Origin: Bedellia somnulentella | Taxonomy: Eukaryota; Arthropoda; Insecta; Lepidoptera; Bedelliidae | Length of the DNA stretch: 64,000 bases | Assembly: GCA_963576735.1 (NCBI GenBank) | Contig: OY755176.1 | Location: 15,609,423 to 15,673,422 of the forward strand | Direction of reading: 5' to 3' | Part shown: one piece after another, positions 47,666-58,754 of the stretch | Numbering within the stretch: position 1 is the stretch's first letter | How the letters are laid out: every line of letters begins with the position of its first letter | Program-made: the position numbers and the translations under genes | The notes under the pieces: model-generated | What the model saw: only the letters and a program-made list of their open reading frames with translations | Databases searched by the model: none | Told to the model about the DNA's origin: nothing

Positions 47666-48464
47666 TAATTATTTATTTATATACAAAAACCATAAACATG
47701 ACAGACATAAACCTAATTCGTTCATATTTCACTTTAACATATAAAATTTAGTAACAAAATAACAATATCTTTTAATCTATTCTACGGTCAACAAAGAATA
47801 AAAACTAAACATAATGTTTAAATCTCATAAAATAAGCTATATGTTATGTTTTGAATTTATTTTAGAAAATATTATATGTTTCTACAAAGGTAAAAACCGC
47901 CAAATTCATCCTAACTCTACTTATTATCAAACTTACGCTTTGACGAGACTAAATTAACAGTAATTCATTCATCACTTTGTTTTTAAGTTTTAATTTGGGA
48001 GCAGGCCTGTGCTTACTGGCTGTAATAAAATGTTATATAAAAAATATATACTAGCCAAAATGATTTGGCTTTGCAGAACCTTAGCCATAAAAGCAAATAG
48101 AAGCTTTATCTATTTTTCTTGCATTGTTATATTATTTATTTTCTCTTATAGGTAACACAGATAATTCAGATAATTGATGGTTAGTCACATAATATGACGA
48201 TATATGATGGAGCAGCCCACGTGACAATGTTAATAAGAAAACAATGCTGCTTGGAAATAGAAAGTGCTTTACGAATCGTATTGGTCACCCTTTAAGGTTT
48301 GATGGATGTGTGTGATGTGTTATGTCAGTACCGTTAACTCATATGGATTTGGTGAATTAAATTTTATGTTTGATTTGTCTTTACACTCTTTATAGTTATC
48401 AAAGTTCGCTTAAAATGTCTGTAATATCTACGTAATGAGATCGTAACTTGGAAATACAAACTAA

Positions 48465-48637
48465 AGAGCTTATTCCATTTGTCTGAATGAAGACGTCTGA
48501 AAGCCACAGAATCTGAATTCAGACTAGTGGAATAACGTTCAGAACGCGACGCGACTAGCGGAATAACAAGCGTCTGCGGCAGTAACTTCGAAGGACTTCT
48601 GAATTCAGCAACGACAAAGTGTAATGGAATAAGCTCT
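48465..48637. mobile_element. MITE of PIF/Harbinger type (173 bp)
   Basis: The inverted ends are AGAGCTTATTCCATT and its complement AATGGAATAAGCTCT, flanked by TAA on both sides (48462-48464 and 48638-48640). A 3-bp TAA duplication is the pattern of PIF/Harbinger MITEs. The interior is itself partly palindromic (CTGAATTCAG, TGGAATAAC motifs). Confidence 0.7.
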
Positions 48638-48821
48638 TAAGAGAGGGAAGGAGTACGATGACGCTAATTTGAAAATGAAACTTTTTAATTGCGCTCGTAT
48701 ATGAAGGGCTTTATTATTAATTTAAAGTGTAGTTTTTTACCAATCGTTGTAACGAGCATTTGGTCCAAAACTTCTCAGTTAGCCTGAGCATAAAAATATT
48801 ATTATCGATCATATAAACATA

Positions 48822-49020
48822 AAAGGGGTAACCAGAGGATTAGAATTAGATATCCTTCAGCCACTTTTCTAAGTTATACGGAAAAAATGTGAAAAGGATG
48901 ATTCATGATAAGTCACCAGCCATACCAAATAACAATGACTTAAATAAACCCCAAAGCCCTAAGTTGTCCCGAATGAACCCCGCGGAGAAAAAATAATTAG
49001 TGCGATTGTAAACTACACTA
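48822..49020 (-). mobile_element. Family A, degenerate
   Basis: AAAAGGGGTAACCAGAGGAT, CAGCCACTTTTCTAAGTT and CACCAGCCATACC can be aligned across the family, with heavy decay. Confidence 0.5.
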
Positions 49021-49049
49021 TAAAACTATCTGTATTTTATAGTATAACA

Positions 49050-49298
49050 ACATACATACATATTGTCACGGCTATAAATCCCTCGAAGGGGTAGCCAGAG
49101 CTAAGGAATTAGAAATTGCTCAGCCACTTTTGGATATGATATTGGGGATAAGATGGTAAAAATAAAGGTTGTTGGTGATGGGTCTCCAACCGCATCGCCC
49201 AAAAATCCCTTAAAAGCCCCAATACCGTTAGTCGCCTCATACGCACACCCACCGGAAGAAATGGGGTAGTGCTATTCTAAGCCGACACTACACAGCAT
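49050..49298 (-). mobile_element. Family A SINE-like element, full length
   Basis: Complete minus-strand copy ending CCGACACTACACAGCA. Confidence 0.85.
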
Positions 49299-49379
49299 AC
49301 AACAACAACAAACGGCATAAATACTAAAACTATTACATAGCATACATAAAACAAGCAAACATAAGTATGGCGGCAAGAT

Positions 49380-49520
49380 AATCCAGACGTCCTTGCAAGG
49401 TCGTCATAGCGCGGTGGGCGCCAGTGCGCATGCGTAGGAGCAACAATGCAACGCGCATTTTAATACGCGGCAACCTGCCTCTCATTGAGAACACGGGATT
49501 TCACACTGAGTGCATGTGAG
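49380..49520. other. GC-richer patch close to the upstream STOX exon
   Basis: GTCATAGCGCGGTGGGCGCC, GCGCATGCGTAGG and ACGCGCATTTTAATACGCGG make this stretch much richer in CpG than the surrounding intron. No coding frame was recognised. It might be a regulatory element, or an internal promoter if placed on the other strand. Confidence 0.3.
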
Positions 49521-49796
49521 GGCGTTTAAAAATTGTTTTTAATTGTACGTAAATCTTTAAAAAGAAAATCTCTCAGAAAATATCCAAGTGCAAAGTTCTA
49601 GAATTTAAGTGTTTTAGACTTCCCGAAAAAAGACCAGAAGACCAAGCAGGAGTAATATTGTGATAATAGACCATGGTTATTATTTAATAATATTTTAATT
49701 AATATTATTTAATATAATGTAAGAAAAAACAAACTCCACCCTGCTTCTATTTCAATTAAATTTGATTATTTTACTTACTGAAAACTAAAAAAAAAA

Positions 49797-49939
49797 CCGC
49801 TTGGAGACCCAACACCAATAACCTTTATTTTTACAACCCGTTCGCTACACATCTACCAAAAGTTGCTGAAATATTTTTAATTAAGAAGCTCTGGTCATTT
49901 TTTTTTGGGATTTATAGCCGTGAGTACATTATGCATGTA
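49797..49939 (+). mobile_element. Family A, 5'-truncated, ~30 bp from a STOX splice donor
   Basis: It matches from CCGCTTGGAGACCCAACACC to GCCGTGAGTACATT. The gene's GTGAGT donor is at 49971-49976. Confidence 0.65.
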
Positions 49940-49976
49940 TCTATATACTAAAAATAACTATAGAAAAGTTACTCAC

Positions 49977-50172
49977 CGAGCCCGCAAATCAAATAAGTCG
50001 GGGGCGGTTTCAGAACGGAGCGTGAGTACGCGCCGCGCACGGTCTCGAGCGCCCGCGCGGCCCCGGCGACTAATAAAACGCCCGGCGCCACGTACCCAGC
50101 GTATCGGAGTTCCGCTGTCGCCGCCGCCAACGCTCCCGCCCACCAGCATTTTGCATTCGCTTGTAGGAAACT
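49977..50172 (-). CDS. ko: Storkhead-box (STOX/knockout) protein, upstream coding exon
   Basis: This exon encodes 65 residues plus one base and starts in phase 0. On the minus strand it follows a TTACAG acceptor and ends at CTCG|GTGAGT. The peptide contains QANAKCWW, then GVLLVAGAARALETVRGAY and YLICGLG. From knowledge of the family, this matches the N-terminal STOX region, where human STOX1 has the same ANA-C-W start, a GVLLV stretch and a G-D join into the next block. The split codon joins GT of the next exon to give Gly-Asp. The exon is very GC- and CpG-rich compared with its surroundings, as coding sequence in an AT-rich insect genome can be. An ATG lies just inside the upstream intron at 50181, but the acceptor and homology favour an internal exon. 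The initiator exon was not found between 50.2 and 64 kb. Confidence 0.85.
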
Positions 50173-50264
50173 CTGTAACAATATTTTTCTTTATTAATTT
50201 TCTTGTGATGCTTTGTATCAGTTGCAGTTGCAAAGAAAAATGATTTTGGAAATAGAGATATACA

Positions 50265-50447
50265 TGCTGTGTAATGTCGTTTTATAATGAAATGTATGAT
50301 ATGTATGAGGGCTTTCTAAATTATTATTAGGCTATACGTCTCGGACCCATCACCAAACATCATTTATTATCAATCTCTTCCCAACTCAAATTTCAAATAT
50401 GGATAGGCCTTGTTTTATTATGAAGCTCGGGCTATATGGCTATATGT
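50265..50447 (+). mobile_element. Family A, degenerate
   Basis: The GCTGTGTAATGTCGTTTTAT head, a GGACCCATCACC motif and GAAGCTCGGGCTA are recognisable. It lies ~90 bp upstream of the STOX exon and is followed by a younger copy. Confidence 0.5.
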
Positions 50448-50466
50448 ATAAATAACTGCACGTACT

Positions 50467-50720
50467 GCTGTGTAGTGTCGGCTTAGAATAGCACTACCCC
50501 ATTTCCTCCGGTGGGTGTACGTCAGAGGCGACTGACGCTATTGGGGCTGTTAAGGAATTTTGGGGCGATGCGGTTGGAGACCCATCATCAACAACCTTTA
50601 TTTTACGATCTTTTCCCCACGCAGCTTCCAAAAGTGGTTGAGGAATTTCTAATTCCTTAGCTCTGGCAACCTCTTCTAGGGATTTATAGCCGTGAGTATA
50701 TGTATGTGTGTATATATGTA
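50467..50720 (+). mobile_element. Family A SINE-like element, full length
   Basis: It begins GCTGTGTAGTGTCGGCTTAG and ends in a GTATGTGTGTATATATG tail. Confidence 0.85.
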
Positions 50721-51137
50721 ATTAATAATCAACAATAAATATCAAAAAGTGTACATAAACAAAAATCTATAAATCAATAACGCAATTAAGAGCACGCAGT
50801 GGGTAATTAACAATAGTAATATTTGTTTTAGATAGTAATGTCATTATTCGTACAATATTAATAAAATGAAGTACGTAGTTGCGCTAAATACAATTTATAA
50901 TGATTTCATCATACAGAATCTTTTTGCTATTGCAATGAAATCTTACATTTAACATTACATTAACATCAGCAACAGTAAACTTAGGCAACCTTTGATGATC
51001 CTCTTGGCTTCAACGTAGCTTTAACATTCTCTCACAAGCTAAAAACCATCAGTTTTGTGTCGTAAAGATTTTGAGGTTAGGCCAGTACACTACAAAGGAA
51101 CTTATAGTCGTAAAATCCATAACACCATTGCACTATA

Positions 51138-51385
51138 CATACAAAGGGAATATACTCACTGCTATATTTCCCTAGAAGGGGTAGCTAGAACTAAGGAATC
51201 AAAAATTCCTCAGCCACTTTTGGAAGTTGAGTGGGGAAAAGATGGTAAAAATAAAGGTTTTTGGTGATAAGTCTCCAACAGCATCGCCCAAAAATCCAAT
51301 AAAAAGCCCCAATACCCTTAGTCGCCTCTTACGACAACCGTGGGTAGAAAGGGGTAGCGATATTCTAAGCCGGCACTACACGGCA
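51138..51385 (-). mobile_element. Family A SINE-like element with 11-bp target duplication
   Basis: ATTGCACTATA lies at 51127-51137 and 51386-51396, fixing a 248-bp element. Confidence 0.92.
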
Positions 51386-52171
51386 ATTGCACTATATGAC
51401 AATTATATACAATATTGGCATATGACAGAAGAATAAAGGCTAAAATGATAATACAGATCGACATTTGATACGATCAATCGACAAACAAATAAAAATAAAT
51501 TGATAAGTTGAATCTAGATTAACGATTCAATTAATAATTACTCAATATTAACCATGCTATTACTGTATTTAACCTTTGCAATTCTGAAAACTCAATCCGT
51601 CATCAATATCTGTAGCATAATTTCGAAACTGCATTTTTTGAACACCTTGAGATGTAAAGTGCATTTATTTCATAACCATTCAACACTTCCTAAATGTCAA
51701 AGCATGCCAGTGCTTGTTCCGAGCAATTGCATCTGGGCTTTTTCTCTTTATAGTAAGACTGTATTTATTGATTGTAGTTATTGACAACGCACCAGAAAGT
51801 AAGTGTAAAACATAAAATTAAATTAAAAAAATCAAACTAGTATTTTCTAAAACTTTTGACTTTCGGATATTTTAATCGCGTGTTATTACATGGTTTTTTA
51901 AAGCCCGACGTTTCGAAAACTTTTCAGTTATCATGGTCACGGGAAGACTGAGGTGATATTTGTCATTATACAGTACTATAAAATTATTAATACTAACTAC
52001 CTTCACAAAATTAACTTTTATTTTCTTTTTGTACTTAGCAAATATTAAACGCAAATGTAACTTAAATTTTGTGAAGGTAGTTAGTATTAATAATTTTATA
52101 GTACTGTATAATGACAAATAACACCTCAGTCTTCCCGTGACCATGATAACTGAAAAGTTTTCGAAACGTCG

Positions 52172-53913
52172 CACAGTGATTCGCGTAGAACAAGCTAGGT
52201 GGACAAAAGTCATTGTCCAATTTCCTGGAATTGATCGTTTTATGTTGTCAAGATCAACCCTATTATCTCATTTCCAAAAATTGATTGTGCAAAGTCCCGT
52301 TATGGCTTGCTAATGAGGTGTTAAAGGGTAAGTAATGACGATTATTACTAATTTGTAATCGTCTCAGTTGCAATTTTGCCACATATTCGACAACACCTCA
52401 TGACTTGTGCAGTAAACGAATCAGTGTTTTGTGCTATGGATCCTATTAGTACAGGTAAGAACATTATATTTTTATAGAAATCTTACTCCTAGGTAACTTA
52501 ATCCAATAAAATTTTACGGTCTAAAAGATAGTAGGAAAAACACAAAGAAAAATATATTTTTTAAATGTTTTATAGACTGTAACTTTTTGTCTCCACATGT
52601 CTCCGGATTAGATTTTATATATGTCGTAGATCTAAGCCTAAACTAAATATTAAACATCACTTTCCATGCTCCTTTTTTGCTCTAACATTTTTTTTTTTTT
52701 TTACAGAGCAAGTGCTTAGTGTTTCGAAAATTGAATTTTTCGAAGAGTGGATAAAACACGATAAAGAAAACAGAAATTCACGCATTTTCGATTTTTTTTC
52801 GGTTAAATTTGATCTCTCAAATATAACCGAAGTATCCTTGCGTGAAATCACCAAGAGCATCGCTGCTAGTAGCATGAAAATAGCCCAGAAATGGAATAGT
52901 GCTAGTCGCATTAGGGAAAGGTTTCTCTCTATGCATAAAACATGGCTGGAAGGCAAAGACTTTCATTTCAAGGTGTCTGTTAACCCTCCAGTTGCCACCA
53001 CTTCTACTGAGGGTGCTCAGCGACCGGGAAGACCTCAAAAGAGCTTTGAGGAGTCATCATATAAAACAAAAAAACTACGTGTGGACGGCATCGTTTCTGA
53101 ATGGAGTGCAAAAGAGTTGGCAATTGCTGCAGAAGTAGCTAGTAGATCGGAAGGCAAGCGGAACGTTGCCCAAGCTATAAAACGAGCGAGTGATGGAACA
53201 AGTGTTGAGCAAAATGTAGCCTGCCCTAATGGAAGACTTCTCACCGATATTGAAGCGTGTGCCTATTATATGGACGCTAAGTGTACAAGTCACACGTACA
53301 AAGCTAAGAGGAAGTGGGAAATGAAGGCGGGACATAAAGTGTTACCATCATACTATAGTATACGTAAGTGTTTTTTATCCTGTTATCCCCCTTCGGAGAA
53401 CATTTCTGTAACGGAAACACGCGCAGAAATTAAGCTACAATCGATTTAAGACAAAACTGCTGAGAGATTAGTAAAAACACAGGAAGAAGATATAATAGGT
53501 GTGCTTCCACAAAATTCATTCGCCCATTTCGCGACCTTATGTAAATATCCCTCGTAATGAAAATGATTACATAGAGTCGGATTCTTCAGATGATGATAGT
53601 GATAGGGAATGATTGTAACATATATAGAATATTATTTTTTAAGTAACTGACTTGTAAACATTTGTTTTTCATATTAGTTTTAAGTTTAGAAAAATGTTTA
53701 ATGTGGAAGAAATCATGATTTTTGCATTTATTTTAATATATAAATATATTTTTTTTCATTTTTTGTATTTTTGTTTACACTACCCCCCTCCCATTTACCT
53801 TAAGTCATGAAATTTTAAAAAAAGTACAGAATACGTATGATTAAGCACATATAGAGCCATTCGAGTCGAAAAATAATTTTGTCCATCTAGCTTGATCTAC
53901 GCGAATCACTGTG
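52172..53913 (+). mobile_element. Transib-like DNA transposon, internally deleted
   Basis: The 34-bp inverted ends start CACAGTGATTCGCGTAG and are flanked by a 5-bp duplication CGTCG (52167-52171, 53914-53918). Transib elements are known for 5-bp CGNCG-type duplications and CAC-starting ends related to the RAG recombination-signal heptamer CACAGTG. Each end also has an ACAAAA motif 24 bp after the heptamer, resembling a signal nonamer. The element is 1.74 kb, about half of a full Transib, and lacks the catalytic core, so it cannot move itself. Confidence 0.8.
52436..53449 (+). pseudogene. Transib-like transposase N-terminal part, spliced, with stop and deletion
   Basis: A small first exon (52436-52454: MDPIST plus one base) ends at GTAAGA. 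A T-rich intron ends TTTTACAG and the frame resumes at 52707, giving QVLSVSKIEFFEEWIKHD. About 250 residues follow, including RPGRPQKSFEESSYKTKKLR, KRNVAQAIKRAS and PSYYSIRKCFLSCYP. A TAA at 53447 interrupts the next conserved run, and the same frame continues DKTAERLVKTQEED. I associate these motifs with the N-terminal region of Transib transposases from memory; the termini are the stronger evidence. The acidic-residue catalytic core is missing. An acidic tail with a stop (DSSDDDSDRE) is left near 53.6 kb. Confidence 0.65.
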
Positions 53914-54151
53914 CGTCGGGCTTTAAAAAACCATGTAATAACACGCAATTAAAATATTCAAAAGTCAAAGTTGTTTTAATTATAAAAATCAAACTGTTTG
54001 ATTGGAAATATAAATTGATGATTTTCATAGACTTTTAATGTAACAAGTGCATTTTTTTTTGGGACATGCCATAATTAGCTAAAATTTAAAAAAAAATCTG
54101 GATGATGTTAAGATTAATGACATCACATAATTCATAAATCCTGCTGCATCA

Positions 54152-54392
54152 CATTGTCAGCTTAGAATAACTCAACGCCATTTCTTCCGGTGTACGTAAA
54201 AGACGACTAACGCTATTGGGGCTTTGAAGGGATTTTTGGGCGATACGATTGGAGACCCATCACCAACAACCTTTATTTTACCATCGTCTCCCCACTAAAC
54301 TCTCCAAAAGTGGCTGAGGAATTCCTTATTCCTTAGCTCTAAATACCCCATCTAGGGATTTATAGCCGTGAGTATATGTATGTGTATATGTA
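54152..54392 (+). mobile_element. Family A SINE-like element, head diverged
   Basis: Near-full copy from CATTGTCAGCTTAGAATAAC to the GCCGTGAGTATATGTATG tail. Confidence 0.78.
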
Positions 54393-54399
54393 TCTATCA

Positions 54400-57310
54400 C
54401 ATGATTTAAAAACAAATAAAAAACGGTGGCAAATTCAGCATAAAATTAAACTGAGCATATAAACAACTGTTGCGTTCGCAATATACAATACTTTTGTTGT
54501 CAAAATCAAACATTGACACGGGCGCGCCTGTACATCTATACCCGAGGGAAAATGGGCGATTATGTTTGCGGGCTTCTTTTCTAGAAAGGATCTTAGAATA
54601 AGTGCACTCAATATACAACTGTCACTCCACTGTCAAATTATTGATTTTGCTTTGGATAAAAGAGAAGAATTGATTTTGAAATCTGTTTGTATAGTTATTT
54701 CTATGACATACAGAAATAACAAGTGTTCATTCACTTTCAGCTGTGGCAAGTGTAAACATTGGTAAAATAAGCGGTAAGGAAATAAAAAAAGGAGATTGCC
54801 AACCGACTTATGTAGTTAGTTATCGTTTAAAAAATCTTATTCCACGTAAGGAAATGAGCAGTATTATCCCATCCCGATACTACACGTAAAATGGAACCAT
54901 CTAATATTCATAGCGCAAAATAATATAACACAATAATGAATCAACTTACTAGCATGCTATAATTTAACGTTTTTAATACGAACTTCTTGCGTGAAATGAG
55001 TTGTTACTCCGAGATAAAACCTGACGTGTTAAAGGTTTTCTCTTAACTCCTATAATCTCAGTCTGTCACGTCATAATGGGGTAGAACCGTGAGCTTTTAA
55101 GTATAACTAACTTAATAGATAGTCTTACAACGAGTGATTATCTTCGAGCGAACATCTTAGGCTCTTTTCACACGATCGCTGGTTTTAGGACCTGAGCATA
55201 CGGGGTGGTACATATAAAATAATAGTATTATATTAATTTGTGATACTTCAAGAATTGCTGCTAAAAGTGACTCAGGCCGCAGAAGATATTTAAAATTCTG
55301 GTCGATAATACTTCATGTAACTTAAAAAAAGATATGTATGAGAATTCGCGTTTAGTTCTAGCGTCTCAGTCAGTATATTAAACGGTACATTATTTATAAT
55401 AAATATTTACTATATTTTATTCATAAGAGTCAAATTGAAATCCTGGATTTAAAAATGTAATAATTTTCAAGTGTTTTATGGCAAGCGATACAAAACAAAA
55501 AATAAAAATTTATGGAACTGCGGTTTTAATCCAATCGTTCAAAGCAGTAACCGATCTACCTACGCTATATGGACCTAAAGTCTCCATCATGTGTTTTGAT
55601 CCGATTCTCCGACTAAGGAAAGGGATAAATTTCATGCATATAAATACGTGATCTCCTTTAAGACGCGCTCTCATATACAAATCACACCGACAACGCAACA
55701 AAACATAGCCATTAAAACTCGATAAATAAATTATAAAATCGTGAAGAAAACTTCAAAGCGGAGACCTAATAAACAACACTCTGCAATTCACACTTCACAA
55801 CATTGTTATCCAGTCATATTTCAAACGCGATAGGTACCTCATCACGCTTGCATCGTAAATAAAGCGTGCGACAGTAATCTCACCGTGTGACAGCGCCCTT
55901 AATGTACCCCTTCTTGTTACCATCACTTTTCATTTGCTTTCACAATATGACTGTCGTCCAAAACGCTGATTTAGATTTAATAGGGACTGATACCATTTTG
56001 ATGATGTCAAGGCAAACGAATCTATTCACGCCTCTTACTTGCATCGTTTGGTGTTCATGTAAGTGCAGTCGCAACGAGATAATGCAACTCAAACATACTC
56101 GTACACACTAGTACTAAGATGCTTCTTGTAAGCAGTTCTAAGTTCTGTGGTCTAAGTTTGGTGTTATTTGGTGATTTCGGTCTTTTGCACACCTAAACAT
56201 TTCTCACCATGAAATTAGTAATTAAAACTTTGCAAAACTGAATGAATTTGCGGTACGGGAAAATAGTGCCTTTAGGGTTGAAATCAACATTTTTAACTTT
56301 TAACTGAAACCCTCATATTTCTGCCAAGTGTTAAACGTTGACAGGCTATTTATGCAGATTATTATGTTTCGCTACTAAATATAGCATATTATCAAAGAAT
56401 ATTGCACTATTCAAATTTCCTTTGATATCAAATCCTCGGCGCTACATGGCCAGGGGCGGACACATTTGCCTTTACATTGACGGCTACATGACGACTTTTC
56501 TCCAAGGTAAAGGTGAAAATGAAAGTCCTGTCTACTATGTTATTATATTAGAAATATGCTCAACACTATGTAAAATGGTATAGTGGTAAATTTGCCATAA
56601 TTTTGAATAATAACACTAGATTTAGTTAGACACTATGACTTATTTTGTTTCGTGTTCGGAATGTTGGAAATTGTTAGATTAGAGTTGATGTAGTAGGAAA
56701 TAGGAACTTAACTCACAACTTGTTACTACTATTTATTAAATATTGATCTAAAACGCTTATTTGAATTCATTTTCTCAATGACTGTACCTTATTATCAATA
56801 CTTGTAAATTTTATTATAGATACACATCGATAGTCACGGATTTGAACTGCGAAAGCATTTATATGAAATTATGTTTATATTACTTTTGTATATATTTGGG
56901 TATGAATACGTGATGATATTAATGAAAATATTGTGTATATCGTTCTTTAATGTAAACTGAGGTCTTCTATGAACTTGCATGATCTAGTATCTACGGAAAG
57001 ACCCTCCCATCCTGTTTCGGAATATTTGGAAAATCAATCTTACCTCGATTATTATCGATTATGAATATAAAAGTAAATCGCATGACCTTTTCATTTCAAG
57101 GCTCATCCATATTAATTATCGGAATAACCTCTTTTAAAATAATTTTATATACTTTCTCCGTTATAGGATGAACAATATCCGTAGCCCTTATTTAGATGTC
57201 CCATCAGATATGACTGCCGTTAATGCACTCTGCTCTTTTTGTGACATAAAAATGCAAATTCATTGCCCATTGAAACTTTATCATGATACAAAAATTTATA
57301 TTTTATACTT
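54400..57310. other. 2.9-kb stretch upstream of STOX exon without a recognised feature
   Basis: AT-rich, with short ORFs on both strands that show no recognisable product. It was read on the minus strand for the missing 5' exon of the STOX gene; none was convincing. Confidence 0.45.
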
Positions 57311-57311
57311 A

Positions 57312-57440
57312 CTTATACTCATTATTATGCCCATTATTCCCCTTGGGGTAGGCAGAGACTATCGATCGCCACTTAGTACGATCTTGACAAACCTTTCTTG
57401 CTTCCCTTATATTCATTATTCTTCTCACTTCGGACATACA
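57312..57440 (-). mobile_element. Family B LINE 3' end
   Basis: On the + strand it reads CCCCTTGGGGTAGGCAGAGA and GATCGCCACTTAGTACGATC, the reverse of family B. The GTATG tail is worn. Confidence 0.6.
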
Positions 57441-57449
57441 TTATATATA

Positions 57450-58750
57450 TTACATACTTTCTCCGTTATAGGATAAAATATATATTATTTTAAAAGTTTA
57501 TAATATTCTTGATGCATTATGCTATAGAAGTTAAACTAAAGAACTTCAAGCTGTTATGGAACTCACATTAATGGCGAGAAAACAGTATTTGGCAATAATT
57601 TAACCATGTATGCATTTACTTACTTTGATGTATATATCAGGTTTTATTGAGGTGCTTAGAAAAGAACTAACGGGTGACCTAAAAGGTGACTTAGGGGTTT
57701 GAGATGGAGATTCCTCACCAAAAAACGAAGTATTTATTTATTTATTTGGAAGACTTACAGCTAAATAATAACAATATAAGTAACAGTACATAGCATCGAG
57801 GCCAATTAAAAGTCTTCACCAGTAGTTTATATAAACGAAAAAATATAATAATTGCGCTTGATTTGCAACCATTATAGTGCCTATTCTAAAACAAAAACGT
57901 ATTTATATGTATGTTGTTAACAAGTACAAAGAAATATAAGTATTTACAACCTTATCCCCTCTCAACTTTACCCAACAACTTTTATTCACTTTCCTTATAT
58001 TTATGCAATCATACAACATCCATAGAACCATTAAGCGTGTAGTCACGGTCTGGGAAACATTCCCGTGTGAGATCAACTATTAGTCCCTTGCAATAATTAC
58101 ACGCATTGTACTCATATACGATTGATCATTTGATGCAGTTTTTACTTTTTATAGCAGGCCAATATTTATAACTACAAAATCTATTTTCTGAAATTGTATG
58201 ACTTATTCATATCTTCCAATAAAAATCAATTCAATTATACTCATATTAAATATTTTTGTAGTATTCTAGGGATACTGAAAATTTAGTTTCTATGTTTATC
58301 GTTACATTTAGATATAAAAAAAAAACTATCAAATCTAAAATCATCGACTTCTTCAAATATATAAATGTAATCAGTTTACTAAGTCAATGAATAGGATCAG
58401 TGAATAAAGATAATTGAATTTATGAAAAGGAAGAAATAAGTTCAAATAGGATCAAGCACTGGTAAATTATGAATACTAATAAATAATCACCCCCAACAAT
58501 TTTGATAGCATATTTTTCTTTTAGAGCTAAAATTACATTTAGCCAGATCATACAGAAACAGGAAGAAGGGTGGCAGTCAGTTCTAACACCCCAAAATGTA
58601 TTTTCGCCGCCAAGTTTTCCACTGAAATATGTTATTGCTTTCAGTTCGCAAACAATGCGTGTTGACTGTGACTCCAGAACTGCCAAAGCGAGACTTTTAA
58701 ATGCTTTTGTCAAATGTGTTAACATTTTGGAACTTTTATTTTGTTTCTTA
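57450..58750. other. No recognised feature
   Basis: AT-rich sequence. Overlapping ORFs at 58.42-58.75 kb on both strands are unassigned. Confidence 0.45.
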
Positions 58751-58754
58751 ATTT

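Larger units (their letters stand above)
11937..49976 (-). other. 38-kb intron of the Storkhead-box gene
   Basis: This is the interval between the two upstream coding exons, with GTGAGT at its 5' end and TTTCAG at its 3' end on the minus strand. Nearly everything recognisable in it is mobile DNA: SINE-like families A and C, LINE ends, a Helitron, a Dong/R4-like LINE, a PIF1-helicase fragment and MITEs. No host exon was recognised inside it on either strand. Stretches without a recognised element include 16590-17040, 18750-19310, 21690-22360, 26130-29300, 36650-40500, 41920-42530 and 45750-46970; they are AT-rich and otherwise featureless to me. Confidence 0.8.
51852..53991. mobile_element. 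Fold-back element, split by a Transib-like insertion
   Basis: The outer ends are inverted: TTTGACTTTCGGATATTTTA on the left, TAAAATATTCAAAAGTCAAA on the right. Long inner arms (51902-52015 against 52065-52166) include TCATGGTCACGGGAAGACTG and TTAATAATTTTATAGTACTG and form a hairpin with a ~50-bp loop. The right arm is interrupted at CGTCG and resumes after 53918. Its end also occurs alone at 427-475. Confidence 0.8.

Noticed and set aside
51055..51436. Two ORFs with the sequence SGEKMVKIKVFGD
   Set aside because: This peptide is a translation of family A on its complementary strand; the same ORF recurs at 61964.
55860..55960. Possible minus-strand exon ending ACACG|GTGAGA
   Set aside because: A donor-like site exists but the encoded peptide does not resemble STOX and there is no acceptor of quality.
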